38,225 nucleotides of DNA, from NCBI GenBank assembly GCA_002393725.1, contig DGTJ01000001.1:1-38225 (forward strand), written 5' to 3'. Of this stretch, positions 23,118 through 32,497 are shown one piece after another (position 1 is the stretch's first letter; every line of letters starts with the position of its first letter). The position numbers and the translations under genes were made by a program. A model generated the notes under the pieces. The model was not told the origin of the DNA and searched no databases. It was given only the letters and a program-made list of their open reading frames with translations. Source of the stretch: Prevotella sp. UBA4339. GTDB lineage: Bacteria; Bacteroidota; Bacteroidia; Bacteroidales; Bacteroidaceae.

Positions 23118-25169
23118 CTATTTCTTCAATTCTGGATATGAAACACGAGTGTGGTAGATTGTCTTGAGTTTCTCGATCAGTACAGTCTTGGCATACTCGA
23201 TATCGCGGAAGGTGATAGGGCATTCTTTGAAATACCCCTCATTCACTTGACTGTCTATTATGCGGTTTACCAGATCGCGAATACTCTTTTCTGTGTAGTC
23301 AGGGAGTGAACGTGATGCTGCCTCCACAGAATCAGCCATCATGAGGATTGCCTGCTCCTTTGTAAAGGGGTTGGGACCTGGGTATGTGAAGAGCAGGTCG
23401 TCAACAGGCTCGTCGGGAAAAGCATTCTTCTGTTGTACGTAGAAATATTTTGCCTTTCCTTGTCCGTGGTGCGTTGATATGAATTCCTTTATGACATCGG
23501 GCAGGTTGTATTTGTCTGCGAGTTTAAGCCCGTCGGTGACGTGCCTTATGATGGTCTGCGCACTGTCGATATAATTCATTCCCTCATGAGGGTTGACCCC
23601 TGACTGATTTTCTGTGAAATATATCGGATTAGGGATCTTGCCGATATCGTGATAGAGGGCTCCGGTGCGTACCAGCTGGCTCTTTGCCCCGATCTTCTGG
23701 GCTATCTCACCAGCGAGATTAGCAACCTGTATAGAATGATTGAACGTACCCGGTGCCACTTCACTCATCTTGCGAAGCAGATCCTTGTTCATGTCAGAAA
23801 GTTCGATGAGAGTGATGTTTGAAGTGAATCCGAACGCCTTCTCCAACAGGTAAAGCAGGGGGTATGAGCAGAATAGCAAAAGACCGTTGATAATAAGATA
23901 GTTGAATTCACTGAAGTCTATTTTTGTGAGACTGTTGTCGCGGATCCATTCCAGTGACAGATTCATCAGTGCTGCAGTTGCCGTAACGAGTACGGCAGTC
24001 CAGAAGAGCTGTGAGCGGCTTGACAATTCGCGGAGAGAGAAAATGGCCACAAGACCAGCTATGGATTCTACTGTGATAAATTCTAATGAGTGCTGGAGTA
24101 CGCATGCACAAATCATAATCATTGTCAGGTGTGCCATGAATGCCGTGCGTGAGTCCATGAACACCCGCACGAATATTGGAACCATCGCGAATGGGATGAT
24201 ATACACATGGAGCACGTTATGATCTACCATCACAGACGATGTTATCGTGAAGATGATGATGAGTGCATATAGCATTGCCAAGGCACGCGGCTTGTCGAAA
24301 TAGTCTTTGCGGAAGATGGTAAGGAACAAGGTGAAGCATATCACAAGTATGGCCACATAGAGAATCTGTCCCATGATCGTGACACTTATCTGCTGTTCAT
24401 TCTTCTCTCTGCGATCAAGCTCTTTCTGGAAAGACTGCAGCACCTCGTAAGTCTTGGCATCGACGATATCCCCTCGGTCGATGATCTTCTGTCCGCGCTG
24501 TACCAGTCCGCTGGCGAGTGGAATGCTGTTTTGAAGGTCGCTGAGCACTGCCTCGCTTCGATCCTTGTCATATATCAGATTAGGTGTGATGTAGTCATTG
24601 AGACTGCATTTCTGCAGTATGTCCCTGTGGATTGATATTTGTGGATCCAAGAACAGCTGCTCGTAGGCTGTAACGGTAGAGTGCAGATGATTGATCTGAA
24701 CACTGACGGCATTCCTGCTGTTTACAATGCGCACCATCTGTGTCGTGTCCTTAGAGTAGCGTGAATAGTCGGCATTGGTCATTATTCCCTTTTGGTAGAT
24801 ACGGTGCAGGCGATTTGCTATGATACTGATGTAGTCGTTGGGAAGACCGGGGATTCCTTTGTTGTAGTCTTTTGTGAACTGTCGTATCTGAGAGCTTTCC
24901 GTCTCCTTGTTGTAGTTGAAATACGGCTCGTAAAGCCCCATCATCGAGTCGCGTTCTGCCTTTACGGCAGCATCGCTCTTGTATATGGGGAAGTCGAAAG
25001 GAGCCTTGAGGTCTGCATGTATCCAGGGTTTCCCTTTCTCGATCTTGAAACTGTTCTGATGGTCGCGCGGCAGAAACCATGTTATGATTGCTACTGTTGC
25101 AATCACAAGACCACAGCGGATAAGGAAATCCCGCCAGGATATATCTGTTTTGAGATTGAAAAAAGTCAT
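23118..25169 (-). CDS. 7TM-HD phosphohydrolase (PgpH-like, c-di-AMP phosphodiesterase family)
   Basis: 683 residues from the ATG at 25167-25169; the 28-residue longer frame starts upstream of the promoter (25188-25195) and is rejected. Order: a short cytoplasmic start, one membrane helix (GLVIATVAIITWFL), an extracytoplasmic 7TMR-HDED domain (to about residue 265), seven membrane helices, and a C-terminal HD domain with FNHSIQVANLAGEIA, ALYHDIGKIPNP, STHHGQGKAKYFY and MMADSVEAASRSLPDY. This layout is that of PgpH, which hydrolyses cyclic di-AMP. In Bacteroidota the nucleotide is probably the same. Single gene with its own promoter, divergent from gltX. Confidence 0.88.
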   Translation of the reverse strand: MTFFNLKTDISWRDFLIRCGLVIATVAIITWFLPRDHQNSFKIEKGKPWIHADLKAPFDFPIYKSDAAVKAERDSMMGLYEPYFNYNKETESSQIRQFTKDYNKGIPGLPNDYISIIANRLHRIYQKGIMTNADYSRYSKDTTQMVRIVNSRNAVSVQINHLHSTVTAYEQLFLDPQISIHRDILQKCSLNDYITPNLIYDKDRSEAVLSDLQNSIPLASGLVQRGQKIIDRGDIVDAKTYEVLQSFQKELDRREKNEQQISVTIMGQILYVAILVICFTLFLTIFRKDYFDKPRALAMLYALIIIFTITSSVMVDHNVLHVYIIPFAMVPIFVRVFMDSRTAFMAHLTMIMICACVLQHSLEFITVESIAGLVAIFSLRELSSRSQLFWTAVLVTATAALMNLSLEWIRDNSLTKIDFSEFNYLIINGLLLFCSYPLLYLLEKAFGFTSNITLIELSDMNKDLLRKMSEVAPGTFNHSIQVANLAGEIAQKIGAKSQLVRTGALYHDIGKIPNPIYFTENQSGVNPHEGMNYIDSAQTIIRHVTDGLKLADKYNLPDVIKEFISTHHGQGKAKYFYVQQKNAFPDEPVDDLLFTYPGPNPFTKEQAILMMADSVEAASRSLPDYTEKSIRDLVNRIIDSQVNEGYFKECPITFRDIEYAKTVLIEKLKTIYHTRVSYPELKK

Positions 25170-25187
25170 AATTGCAGTATTTTGGTG

Positions 25188-25195
25188 CAAAGATA
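25188..25195 (-). promoter_or_regulatory. Promoter -7 element (TATCTTTG) of the HD gene
   Basis: Minus-strand TATCTTTG, 19 bases before the ATG at 25169; leader only about 12 bases. It rules out the upstream start. Confidence 0.55.
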
Positions 25196-25238
25196 CAAAT
25201 AAAGCCACAGAATACACTGATTTTCTCAGATTTTTTTG

Positions 25239-25246
25239 TACCTTTG
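25239..25246 (+). promoter_or_regulatory. Promoter -7 element (TACCTTTG) of the gltX operon
   Basis: TACCTTTG, 23 bases before the ATG of gltX at 25269, divergent from the HD gene promoter about 45 bases away. Confidence 0.6.
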
Positions 25247-25268
25247 CAGGCAAAAATACTAATTATTT

Positions 25269-26786
25269 ATGTCTGAAAGAAAAGTTAGGGTGCGTTTTGC
25301 ACCAAGTCCAACGGGAGCTTTGCATATCGGTGGAGTGCGTACTGCTTTGTATAATTATCTGTTTGCAAAACAACATGGCGGAGACCTTGTGTTCCGTATC
25401 GAGGACACTGATAGCAACCGTTTCGTGCCAGGTGCTGAAGAGTATATCATAGAGTCGTTCAAGTGGCTCGGAATAAAGTTTGATGAGGGCGTCAGTTTCG
25501 GTGGCGACAAGGGTCCCTACCGCCAGAGTGAGCGTCGCGATATCTATAAGAAATATGTTCAGCAGCTTCTTGACACCGGCAAGGCCTATATAGCTTTTGA
25601 TACACCTGAGGAGCTGGAGGCAAAGCGCCAGGAGATCCAGAACTTCCAGTATGACTGTCACACTCGCGGTCAGATGCGTAACTCTCTGACTCTGGCAAAG
25701 GAGGAAGTGGATAGACTGATTTCTGAAGGCAAGCAGTATGTTGTGCGTTTCAAGATCGACTCTGGTGAGGAAGTGCTTGTCAATGACCTTATTCGCGGTG
25801 AGGTACGTGTGAAGACCGACATCCTTGATGATAAGGTCCTCTATAAGAGTGCGGACCAGTTGCCCACATACCATCTTGCCAATATCGTAGACGATCACCT
25901 GATGGAGATATCTCACGTTATCCGGGGTGAGGAGTGGTTGCCGAGTGCACCTCTCCACGTGCTGCTCTACAAGGCCTTCGGATGGGAGGATACAATGCCG
26001 CAGTTTGCCCATCTGCCCCTGCTGCTGAAGCCCGATGGCAAAGGTAAGCTGTCTAAGCGTGATGGCGATCGCCTGGGATTCCCTGTCTTCCCGTTGTTGT
26101 GGAAAGATCCCAAGACGGGTGAGACGTCTCGTGGCTATCGTGAGGACGGCTATTTCCCTGAGGCAGTCATCAATTTCCTTGCTCTTCTCGGATGGAACCC
26201 CGGTACAGAGCAGGAGATATTCTCACTCGACGAGCTCGTGCCCCTGTTTGACATCTCTAAATGTTCCAAGGCTGGTGCAAAGTTTGCCTATGAGAAGGCT
26301 GTATGGTTCAACCATGAGTATATTCTCATGAAGTCCAACGAGGAGATATCATCTCTTTTCGAGCCGATCGTGAAAGAGCACTGTCCTAATGAGACTTCAG
26401 AGCGTGTGCTCCAGGTGACGGCAATGATGAAAGACCGTGTGTCGTTCGTACACGAGTTGTGGCCATTGTGCTCGTTCTTCTTCGAGGCTCCTGCAGAGTA
26501 CGACGAGAAGACAGCCAAGAAGCGCTGGAAGGAAGACTCTGCCCAGGTTATGACCGAACTTATCGGTGTATTGGAGGGTATCGATGACTTCTCTCTTGAG
26601 AATCAGGAGAAGATCGTTCACGAATGGGTGGAACAGAAAGAATATAAGCTCGGCAACGTGATGAATGCCTGGCGCCTTACCTTGGTAGGTGAGGGCAAGG
26701 GCCCCGGGATGTTTGATATCTCCTCATTCCTCGGCAAGGAGGAGACGATTGCCCGTATGCGTCGTGCTATCGAAGTGCTTGGATAA
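25269..26786 (+). CDS. gltX: Glutamyl-tRNA synthetase
   Basis: 505 residues, class I synthetase. It has the nucleotide-binding FAPSPTGALHIGG with HIGG at residues 19-22, the family RIEDTDSNRFVPGAEEYI, the KMSKS-type loop KLSKR at 260-264, and a C-terminal anticodon-binding domain. It charges glutamate onto tRNA-Glu. The stop overlaps the start of waaA by one base (TAATG), so the two genes are coupled, followed by a metallophosphoesterase. Confidence 0.95.
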   Translation: MSERKVRVRFAPSPTGALHIGGVRTALYNYLFAKQHGGDLVFRIEDTDSNRFVPGAEEYIIESFKWLGIKFDEGVSFGGDKGPYRQSERRDIYKKYVQQLLDTGKAYIAFDTPEELEAKRQEIQNFQYDCHTRGQMRNSLTLAKEEVDRLISEGKQYVVRFKIDSGEEVLVNDLIRGEVRVKTDILDDKVLYKSADQLPTYHLANIVDDHLMEISHVIRGEEWLPSAPLHVLLYKAFGWEDTMPQFAHLPLLLKPDGKGKLSKRDGDRLGFPVFPLLWKDPKTGETSRGYREDGYFPEAVINFLALLGWNPGTEQEIFSLDELVPLFDISKCSKAGAKFAYEKAVWFNHEYILMKSNEEISSLFEPIVKEHCPNETSERVLQVTAMMKDRVSFVHELWPLCSFFFEAPAEYDEKTAKKRWKEDSAQVMTELIGVLEGIDDFSLENQEKIVHEWVEQKEYKLGNVMNAWRLTLVGEGKGPGMFDISSFLGKEETIARMRRAIEVLG

Positions 26787-28042
26787 TGTATAACGTCATC
26801 ATATATCTCTATTTGCTTGGAGTGGCTGTCTACAGCCTCTTCAACGATAAGGTGCGCAAGATGTGGCGTGGTGAGCGGGAGGCATTTGCTGTCCTGAGGG
26901 AGAAGGTTGACCCTGAGGCGAAATATGTGTGGTTCCATGCAGCATCGCTCGGAGAGTTTGAGCAAGGCAGGCCCCTTATGGAGCAGCTGCGTCGCGATCA
27001 TCCTGAATACAAGATCCTTCTCACCTTCTTCTCTCCTTCCGGCTATGAAGTGCGCAAGAACTATGAGGGTGCGGACATAATAACATATCTTCCCCTTGAC
27101 ACTATCACCAATGCGCGGAGATTCCTGAGACTGGTACGTCCCGTGATGGCTTTCTTTATCAAGTATGAGTTCTGGTATAACTACCTGCATATATTAAAGC
27201 ATCGTAATGTGCCGGTTTACAGTGTGTCAAGCATCTTCCGCCCCAATCAGGTGTTCTTCAGGTGGTATGGCAGGCAGTATAGCCATGTGCTGAAGTGCTT
27301 CACACATTTCTTCGTGCAGAATGAGGTGTCGAAGGAATTGCTTGGTAAGCTGAACATCACTAATGTCACTGTTTCAGGAGACACACGCTTCGATCGTGTG
27401 CTTCAGATAAAAGAGGCGGCAAAGCAGTTGCCTGTAGTTGAGAGATTCGTTGCGGGGGTAAAGGATAGCGGGGCTGGGCCTAAGGTCTTTGTGGCGGGCT
27501 CTTCATGGCTTCCCGACGAGGAGATATTTGTGAAGTATTTCAATGAGCATCGTGACTGGAAACTGATAATAGCTCCCCATGTTATCGGCGAAGACCATCT
27601 TCAGCAGATAGAAAAACTTCTTGAAGGGCGTAAGGTCATCCGTTACACCCAGGCAGAGGATATTGTAGGACGTGAGCCTTCGATGATCAGTGATGCCGAA
27701 GTGCTCATTATCAATTGCTTCGGACTTCTCTCAAGCATCTATAATTATGGTAGCGTGGCTTATGTGGGAGGCGGATTCGGAGTGGGAATACACAATCTGC
27801 TTGAGGCTGCCGTATGGGATGTGCCTGTGTTCTTCGGACCTAACAACCTGAAGTTCCAGGAGGCTCAGGGACTTAAGAAGAGCGGAGGCTTTGAGATAAC
27901 TGACTATGAGTCATTTGCCCGTCAGATGGATCGCTTTGCTTCTGATCCGGACTACCTTAAGTCGGAAGGCCGTAAAGCTGGACACTTTGTGAAAGCTCAG
28001 TCGGGAGCTACTCAGACGGTGCTTTCTGCTGTTAGCTTATAA
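26786..28042 (+). CDS. waaA: Kdo transferase (3-deoxy-D-manno-octulosonic acid transferase)
   Basis: 418 residues. It begins with a membrane-anchoring hydrophobic segment (MYNVIIYLYLLGVAVYSLF). Then comes the WaaA/KdtA signature VWFHAASLGEFEQGRPLMEQL near residues 48-68, YEVRKNYEGADIITYLPLD, FIKYEFWYNYL and the GT-B C-terminal half with AYVGGGFGVGIHNLLEAA, which binds the CMP-sugar. The enzyme adds Kdo to lipid A precursor in the inner membrane. It starts on the last base of the gltX stop. Confidence 0.93.
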   Translation: MYNVIIYLYLLGVAVYSLFNDKVRKMWRGEREAFAVLREKVDPEAKYVWFHAASLGEFEQGRPLMEQLRRDHPEYKILLTFFSPSGYEVRKNYEGADIITYLPLDTITNARRFLRLVRPVMAFFIKYEFWYNYLHILKHRNVPVYSVSSIFRPNQVFFRWYGRQYSHVLKCFTHFFVQNEVSKELLGKLNITNVTVSGDTRFDRVLQIKEAAKQLPVVERFVAGVKDSGAGPKVFVAGSSWLPDEEIFVKYFNEHRDWKLIIAPHVIGEDHLQQIEKLLEGRKVIRYTQAEDIVGREPSMISDAEVLIINCFGLLSSIYNYGSVAYVGGGFGVGIHNLLEAAVWDVPVFFGPNNLKFQEAQGLKKSGGFEITDYESFARQMDRFASDPDYLKSEGRKAGHFVKAQSGATQTVLSAVSL

Positions 28043-28048
28043 TAACTG

Positions 28049-29149
28049 ATGAAGTTTATGTGGATGATAGTTTTTATGCTGTTGCCCTTGGTAGCCATTG
28101 CATATATCGCTTGGCATGTGTGGGTATTGCTGCCTCTTTCCGCACTGTGGAAGTCGGTCCTTATTATTGTCGGCATATTATGTGTGGCGATGCTCTTTAT
28201 GAACTTCGGGCGGAGGTTCGACGGTTATCCCTTGCCGGTAGCAAGCCTGGCCTACGAGATAGGTACCTCGTCAATTATGATTCTGCTTTACGTTGTGATA
28301 ATCTTCCTATTGCTTGATCTTGGAAGACTTTGTCACTTGGTGCCAAAGGCATTATTATACAATAACGGCTATTCTGCGCTGGCGATATTCGTCTTTGTCT
28401 TTGGTGTTTTCCTCTATGGCAACCTACATTATTATAATAAGGTACGCGTGCCTATTGAGCTGACATCGCATAAACCTCTGCCCAAGGACTATAAGATAGT
28501 AATGCTCAGCGACCTTCATCTGGGTTATCATAATCCCCGTAAGGAATTATCCCGTTGGGTGGATCTGGTAAATGCCGAGAATCCTGATTTCATCCTCATT
28601 GCCGGTGATATCATCGACGGCAGCATGCGTCCATTGATCGAAGAGCGGATGCATGAGGAGTTCCATCGTCTGAAGGCTCCCGTGTATGCATGTCTGGGAA
28701 ATCATGAGTTCTATGCAGGTCATCCCGAGGCAGTGCAGTTCTACAAGGATGCCGGCATCCGTCTTCTCATCGACGACAGTGCTGTTATAGACAGTGCGAT
28801 AGTAGTGATAGGCCGTGATGACCGCACTAATATGCGTCGCAAGTCGGTGGCTGACCTCACTGCTGCTGTGGACCGCAGGCTCTACACTATAGTATTAGAC
28901 CATCAGCCGTATAATCTTGACCGTTCTGAGAAGGCAGCTGTCGACTTTCAGCTCAGCGGGCATACTCATCGCGGACAGGTGTGGCCGATATCATGGATAA
29001 CAGACCATATCTATGAGTGCTCATGGGGTTCGCACCAGAGGGGCAATACGCAGTATTATGTCTCCTCAGGCATAGGTATCTGGGGAGGGAAGTTCCGTAT
29101 AGGAACCCAGAGTGAGTATGTCGTTGCTGAATTAAGAAGCGGAGAGTGA
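28049..29149 (+). CDS. Membrane-anchored metallophosphoesterase
   Basis: 366 residues. The first 135 hold four or so membrane helices (WMIVFMLLPLVAIAYIAWHV, LIIVGILCVAMLFM, IMILLYVVIIFLLLDL, LAIFVFVFGVFLYG). The rest is a calcineurin-like phosphoesterase with MLSDLHLGYH, AGDIIDGS, LGNHEFYAGH and a closing SGHTHRGQVWP, i.e. all the metal-binding motifs. Similar proteins act on lipid pyrophosphates or UDP-diacylglucosamine, but no substrate can be given. Third gene after gltX and waaA, 6 bases from waaA. The 3' end overlaps the convergent transporter gene by 18 bases. Confidence 0.85.
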   Translation: MKFMWMIVFMLLPLVAIAYIAWHVWVLLPLSALWKSVLIIVGILCVAMLFMNFGRRFDGYPLPVASLAYEIGTSSIMILLYVVIIFLLLDLGRLCHLVPKALLYNNGYSALAIFVFVFGVFLYGNLHYYNKVRVPIELTSHKPLPKDYKIVMLSDLHLGYHNPRKELSRWVDLVNAENPDFILIAGDIIDGSMRPLIEERMHEEFHRLKAPVYACLGNHEFYAGHPEAVQFYKDAGIRLLIDDSAVIDSAIVVIGRDDRTNMRRKSVADLTAAVDRRLYTIVLDHQPYNLDRSEKAAVDFQLSGHTHRGQVWPISWITDHIYECSWGSHQRGNTQYYVSSGIGIWGGKFRIGTQSEYVVAELRSGE

Positions 29150-30106
29150 GTTAGTCTTCCGTTTCTGCCATATCTCGATGCTGTTGACGATATTCTGCCA
29201 GAGGATATAGCATCCCGGACCTACTGACGATAGCGGATTGAGGTAGGTATATGCCATCCATATTGCAAAGGCGGTGTTCTTCTGTCCAAGGGCCTGCCCT
29301 GATTCCTGCGTGTGGTTGAAGTAGTGGCCGATGAATCGTCCTACGGCAAACTGCACTATGCACATCACCATTCCTAACATCGCAATGGCAAAAAGCAGTG
29401 TGACCGACGTGTCGGCATGTACGATGTTCTTCACAGTGGTACCGGTGACGATCATCAGCGAGCAGCCCCAGAGGTAGTAGCTCAGGTCCTTTACGGATAT
29501 TATCTTTCTGTGCAGCCGTTGCAGGTGATGCTTCACGATATATGCCAGCAGCATCGGTACGAGCAGCACTACGGCCACTTCATATAGGATCTTCGAGAAG
29601 GCAGCCCAGAACGTCATGTCGGCACCTTTCTCTATCAGTGGGAAGCATACGGGCACCATCATGGCTGTGATGAAGTTTGAGATGAAGGTGTAGGTGGTCA
29701 TCTGTTCCAGTGAGCCTCCAAGCTTCTGTGTCACTACCGCTGCTGCTGCCGCACATGGTGAGATGACGCACATCAGTATGGCTTCCATGAGGATTAGGCT
29801 GTCGCCTGCCATCTTAAAGCCCAGGATAAGTCCCATCAGCACTCCTATGAATATCAGCTGAAACACGCTTACCCAGAAGTGCCAGGTCACGGGGCGGAGC
29901 TTGTGGAAGTCAACCTTGCAGAATGTCACGAAAAGGATAAAGAACATGAACATCGGCAGTATCGTGTCGAATATAGGATCGAAAAACAATGCTGCTTCTT
30001 CCAGTCGAGGAGTAAATGCGAATATCAGATACAGCAGTGCTCCCGTACTCATCGATACGGGCAGAGTCCAGTCCTTGATGATCCTTATCGTCTTCTGTCC
30101 TATCAC
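29132..30106 (-). CDS. SBF-family transporter (bile acid:sodium symporter-like)
   Basis: 324 residues from a GTG at 30104-30106, which directly follows the TAA of the upstream gene with no spacer. About nine or ten membrane helices are seen. The helix-breaking ISPCAAAAAVVTQKLGGSLEQ near residues 115-135 and the late AFAIWMAYTYLNPLSSVGPG are characteristic of the SBF/NTCP/PanS fold, which moves organic anions with sodium. The substrate is unknown. It probably shares a transcript with the gamma carbonic anhydrase. Confidence 0.8.
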   Translation of the reverse strand: MIGQKTIRIIKDWTLPVSMSTGALLYLIFAFTPRLEEAALFFDPIFDTILPMFMFFILFVTFCKVDFHKLRPVTWHFWVSVFQLIFIGVLMGLILGFKMAGDSLILMEAILMCVISPCAAAAAVVTQKLGGSLEQMTTYTFISNFITAMMVPVCFPLIEKGADMTFWAAFSKILYEVAVVLLVPMLLAYIVKHHLQRLHRKIISVKDLSYYLWGCSLMIVTGTTVKNIVHADTSVTLLFAIAMLGMVMCIVQFAVGRFIGHYFNHTQESGQALGQKNTAFAIWMAYTYLNPLSSVGPGCYILWQNIVNSIEIWQKRKTNSLSAS

Positions 30107-30616
30107 TTATTTGTCCTCGTTCAGATAGTATTTGGAGTATTCCACGTAGTGCTTGGCATTGTCTGTCTGCCCTGGGCGTACGGGCTTGATGTATTTTGCC
30201 GGCACGCCGCCCCAGATCTCTCCTGCGGGAATCTTTGTGTTCTGTAGTACGAGTGCTCCTGCAGCCACTATCGCTCCTTCGCCTATCTCGCATCCGTCGA
30301 GTAGGGTAGAGCCCATGCCTATAAGTGCGCCGTCGTGTATGGTGCAGGCATGTACTGTGACATTGTGCCCTATGGTGACGTCGCTGCCGATGTGTGTAGG
30401 CCCGGTATCGTGAGTGACGTGTACACAGCTCCCGTCCTGCACGTTGCTGCGGTCGCCTATGGTGATGGGAGCCACGTCGCCCCTCACTACGGCGTTAAAC
30501 CATATAGAGCATTCGTCACCTATAGTGACGTCGCCAACTATTGTGGCATTTTCACTGAAATAACAGTCTTTGCCCCATTTCGGGGAAAGACCTCTGTAGC
30601 TTTTGATAAGTGCCAT
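30107..30616 (-). CDS. Gamma-type carbonic anhydrase-like hexapeptide protein
   Basis: 169 residues of left-handed beta-helix made from hexapeptide turns (for example IGDECSIWFNAVVRGDVAPI and IGDRSNVQDGSCVHVTHD). The zinc-binding histidines of the family are present: VTHD, IGHNVTVHAC. It ends LNEDK. Close relatives are called YrdA/PaaY or gamma carbonic anhydrase, but activity is often unproven. It lies 5 bases after the lipoprotein gene and abuts the transporter gene. Confidence 0.88.
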   Translation of the reverse strand: MALIKSYRGLSPKWGKDCYFSENATIVGDVTIGDECSIWFNAVVRGDVAPITIGDRSNVQDGSCVHVTHDTGPTHIGSDVTIGHNVTVHACTIHDGALIGMGSTLLDGCEIGEGAIVAAGALVLQNTKIPAGEIWGGVPAKYIKPVRPGQTDNAKHYVEYSKYYLNEDK

Positions 30617-30621
30617 GTTGC

Positions 30622-31248
30622 TTATTCTACGTCGTATTCTATTATGCCGTCATCAGCAGTCTCTTCCTGCTCCTTCTTGCCCTTCTCCTCAAGATACTTC
30701 ATCATCGACTTCTTCCAGTCCTTGTCGTGCGACTTGTCGATGAAGTTGCCGATAAGCCATTCGCCGCTCTCGAATATCAGTTCCAGGGTGACTCTTGTGG
30801 CTCTGTTCAGGTTGTGCAGTATGAAGTCTGCATTGGCATGCTGGTTATCCTTTATGTCTACTTTCAGGTCGCTTATGCTGATCTTCCCCCAGTCCTGCCC
30901 CATTACCCAGTAGTCAGAGTCGAAGAAGCTCCCCTTTCCCATGTTCTCTGCATCCTTGGAGTTCACCATCTGCACGAGTGTGTTCCACTCAGCTGAGCAG
31001 AATGCGTCGTCGAGCTTGTCGTTTTCTGGGGTGATGTCGTTTATTTCCGGATAGGCATCTGCAACAGCCTCGTATATGGCGCTGACGCGCTCTGCTATCA
31101 GTTCCGGATTGGCGGGGGTCGGTTCTTCCTTCACCGGGATGTTCTCTGCCTGAGAGTCGTCCTTGACTTCTATGGCAGTGCTTGTGCTCTTATTGCCACA
31201 GCTCACGATAGCCGTGAATATGCAGCATAGTAGGACTGTCTTTTTCAT
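30622..31248 (-). CDS. Lipoprotein, DUF3828-like
   Basis: 208 residues with a lipoprotein signal peptide (AIVSC, lipidated C17) and a low-complexity spacer rich in E, P and T to about residue 47. The folded part has the look of NTF2-like DUF3828 proteins of Bacteroidales: SAIYEAVADAYPE, then DDAFCSAEWNTLVQMV, FFDSDYWVMGQDWGKISI and GEWLIGNFIDKSHD. The end is acidic. Function is unknown; it is exported. No promoter was seen in the 72 bases before it; it follows the terminator of mdh, so read-through is possible. Confidence 0.7.
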   Translation of the reverse strand: MKKTVLLCCIFTAIVSCGNKSTSTAIEVKDDSQAENIPVKEEPTPANPELIAERVSAIYEAVADAYPEINDITPENDKLDDAFCSAEWNTLVQMVNSKDAENMGKGSFFDSDYWVMGQDWGKISISDLKVDIKDNQHANADFILHNLNRATRVTLELIFESGEWLIGNFIDKSHDKDWKKSMMKYLEEKGKKEQEETADDGIIEYDVE

Positions 31249-31277
31249 TTTTTGGGCTCTTAGTCATGAAAAATAGA

Positions 31278-31307
31278 AAGAGCAGCACGAACGGTCGTGC
31301 TGCTCTT
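31278..31307 (-). terminator. Terminator of malate dehydrogenase gene
   Basis: Perfect 13-bp stem (31278-31290 with 31295-31307, core AGCAGCACGA/TCGTGCTGCT) and loop ACGG, 14 bases past the mdh stop, followed on the minus strand by TCTATTTTT. Strong intrinsic terminator. Confidence 0.85.
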
Positions 31308-31320
31308 CCCAAAAAGATGT

Positions 31321-32313
31321 TTAAAGGTTTGGATTGATTTTGTTCCATTCTGAGATAGGTGGAACGATGTTCAGCGTAACCAGCTCGTCACGCATTTTGC
31401 AGAGGTGCTCGTAGCTCTGATCGAGCTTGGCATTCTCTTCGGGCAGACCCTGTGGCACCTCGAAGTGTGCACCGTCCTTGTCCATGGTGGTCTTCATTGC
31501 CATCATGATATGGTCGTACTTGTCGGTCTTAACGTATGTGCCAACGGGGAAGCGGAACGGCTCACCGCCCATGGCTGCACGGATCATCTCAACAGAGAGG
31601 TATGCAGGGCTCTGGAACGAGCTGCGTCCGCGGAGCTCGATGATCTTGGCGCCACCCTTGGTGACATCGGTCTTCATCTGCTCCCACTCCTCTGCGGGGA
31701 ACTCGGCTGTGCCGATGATGTCTGTCAGCTTGCGGCCTGCTATCTCCACATGGCTTCCGAATACTGCCATCTGCTCACCGTGGCCACCGTATGTAGCGCA
31801 ACCCTTGATCTGGTTCTGCATCACACCGAACTTCTTTGCCAGTGCGCTCTGCAGACGGGTTGTGTCGAGGCCTGCGAGTGTAGTCACCTGACCTGGCTTC
31901 AGGCCGGAGTAGAGCAGTGTAACGAGACCAGTGAGGTCGGCAGGGTTGAAGATGATTACCACGTGCTTAACGTCTGGGCAGTACTTCTTGATGTCCTGTC
32001 CGAGCTCCTCAGCGATCTTGCAGTTGCCAGCGAGCAGATCCTCACGGGTCATACCTGCCTTACGTGGGGCACCGCCTGACGAGATGATGTACTTAGCACC
32101 CTTGAAAGCCTCCTCGGCATTGGTGGTAGCAACGATGTTCACATCGTCGAAACCGCTCTGGCGCATCTCCTCTGCCACACCCTCGGGTGAGAACACGTCG
32201 TACAGACAGATTTCACTTGTAAGTCCCATCATAAGGGCACTCTGAGCCATGTTTGAGCCGATCATGCCGGCTGCACCTACTATCGTAAGCTTCTCATTTG
32301 TTAATGTTGCCAT
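31321..32313 (-). CDS. mdh: Malate dehydrogenase
   Basis: 330 residues. The N-terminal NAD-binding site is LTIVGAAGMIGSNMAQ, followed by family segments EEAFKGAKYIISSGGAPRK, VVIIFNPADLTGLVTL and GLDTTRLQSALAKKFGV, with the catalytic-histidine region CATYGGHGEQMAVFGS. This divergent form is typical of Bacteroidales malate dehydrogenases. It interconverts malate and oxaloacetate in the succinate/TCA branch. Single gene with its own promoter (32347-32354) and terminator. Confidence 0.92.
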   Translation of the reverse strand: MATLTNEKLTIVGAAGMIGSNMAQSALMMGLTSEICLYDVFSPEGVAEEMRQSGFDDVNIVATTNAEEAFKGAKYIISSGGAPRKAGMTREDLLAGNCKIAEELGQDIKKYCPDVKHVVIIFNPADLTGLVTLLYSGLKPGQVTTLAGLDTTRLQSALAKKFGVMQNQIKGCATYGGHGEQMAVFGSHVEIAGRKLTDIIGTAEFPAEEWEQMKTDVTKGGAKIIELRGRSSFQSPAYLSVEMIRAAMGGEPFRFPVGTYVKTDKYDHIMMAMKTTMDKDGAHFEVPQGLPEENAKLDQSYEHLCKMRDELVTLNIVPPISEWNKINPNL

Positions 32314-32346
32314 AATTTGAATATTATTTTTTTTACTTTAGTGGTG

Positions 32347-32354
32347 CAAAGTTA
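32347..32354 (-). promoter_or_regulatory. Promoter -7 element (TAACTTTG) of mdh
   Basis: Minus-strand TAACTTTG, 34 bases before the mdh start codon. Confidence 0.6.
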
Positions 32355-32460
32355 CAAAAAAATCGCCAAATATCCTAAGATTAACACAGATAAATATGAA
32401 AATTTCTGTGAAATTATGCAAAATCTGTGCCCCGTAGCTTTTTTGATTCGGAAATCTTTG

Positions 32461-32468
32461 TATCTTTG
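32461..32468 (+). promoter_or_regulatory. Promoter -7 element (TATCTTTG) of the aminopeptidase P gene
   Basis: TATCTTTG, 30 bases before the ATG at 32498. A TTG lies at 32443-32445, closer than usual. Confidence 0.5.
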
Positions 32469-32497
32469 TAAGGTTCAATTTGCAAATCAAGAGAGAT

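Noticed and set aside
29879..30247. ORFs opposite the SBF transporter and gamma carbonic anhydrase genes
   Set aside because: Antisense shadows of genes with clear family motifs.
31405..32245. Long plus-strand ORFs opposite mdh
   Set aside because: They mirror the codon bias of mdh on the other strand, which has clear family motifs, a promoter and a terminator.
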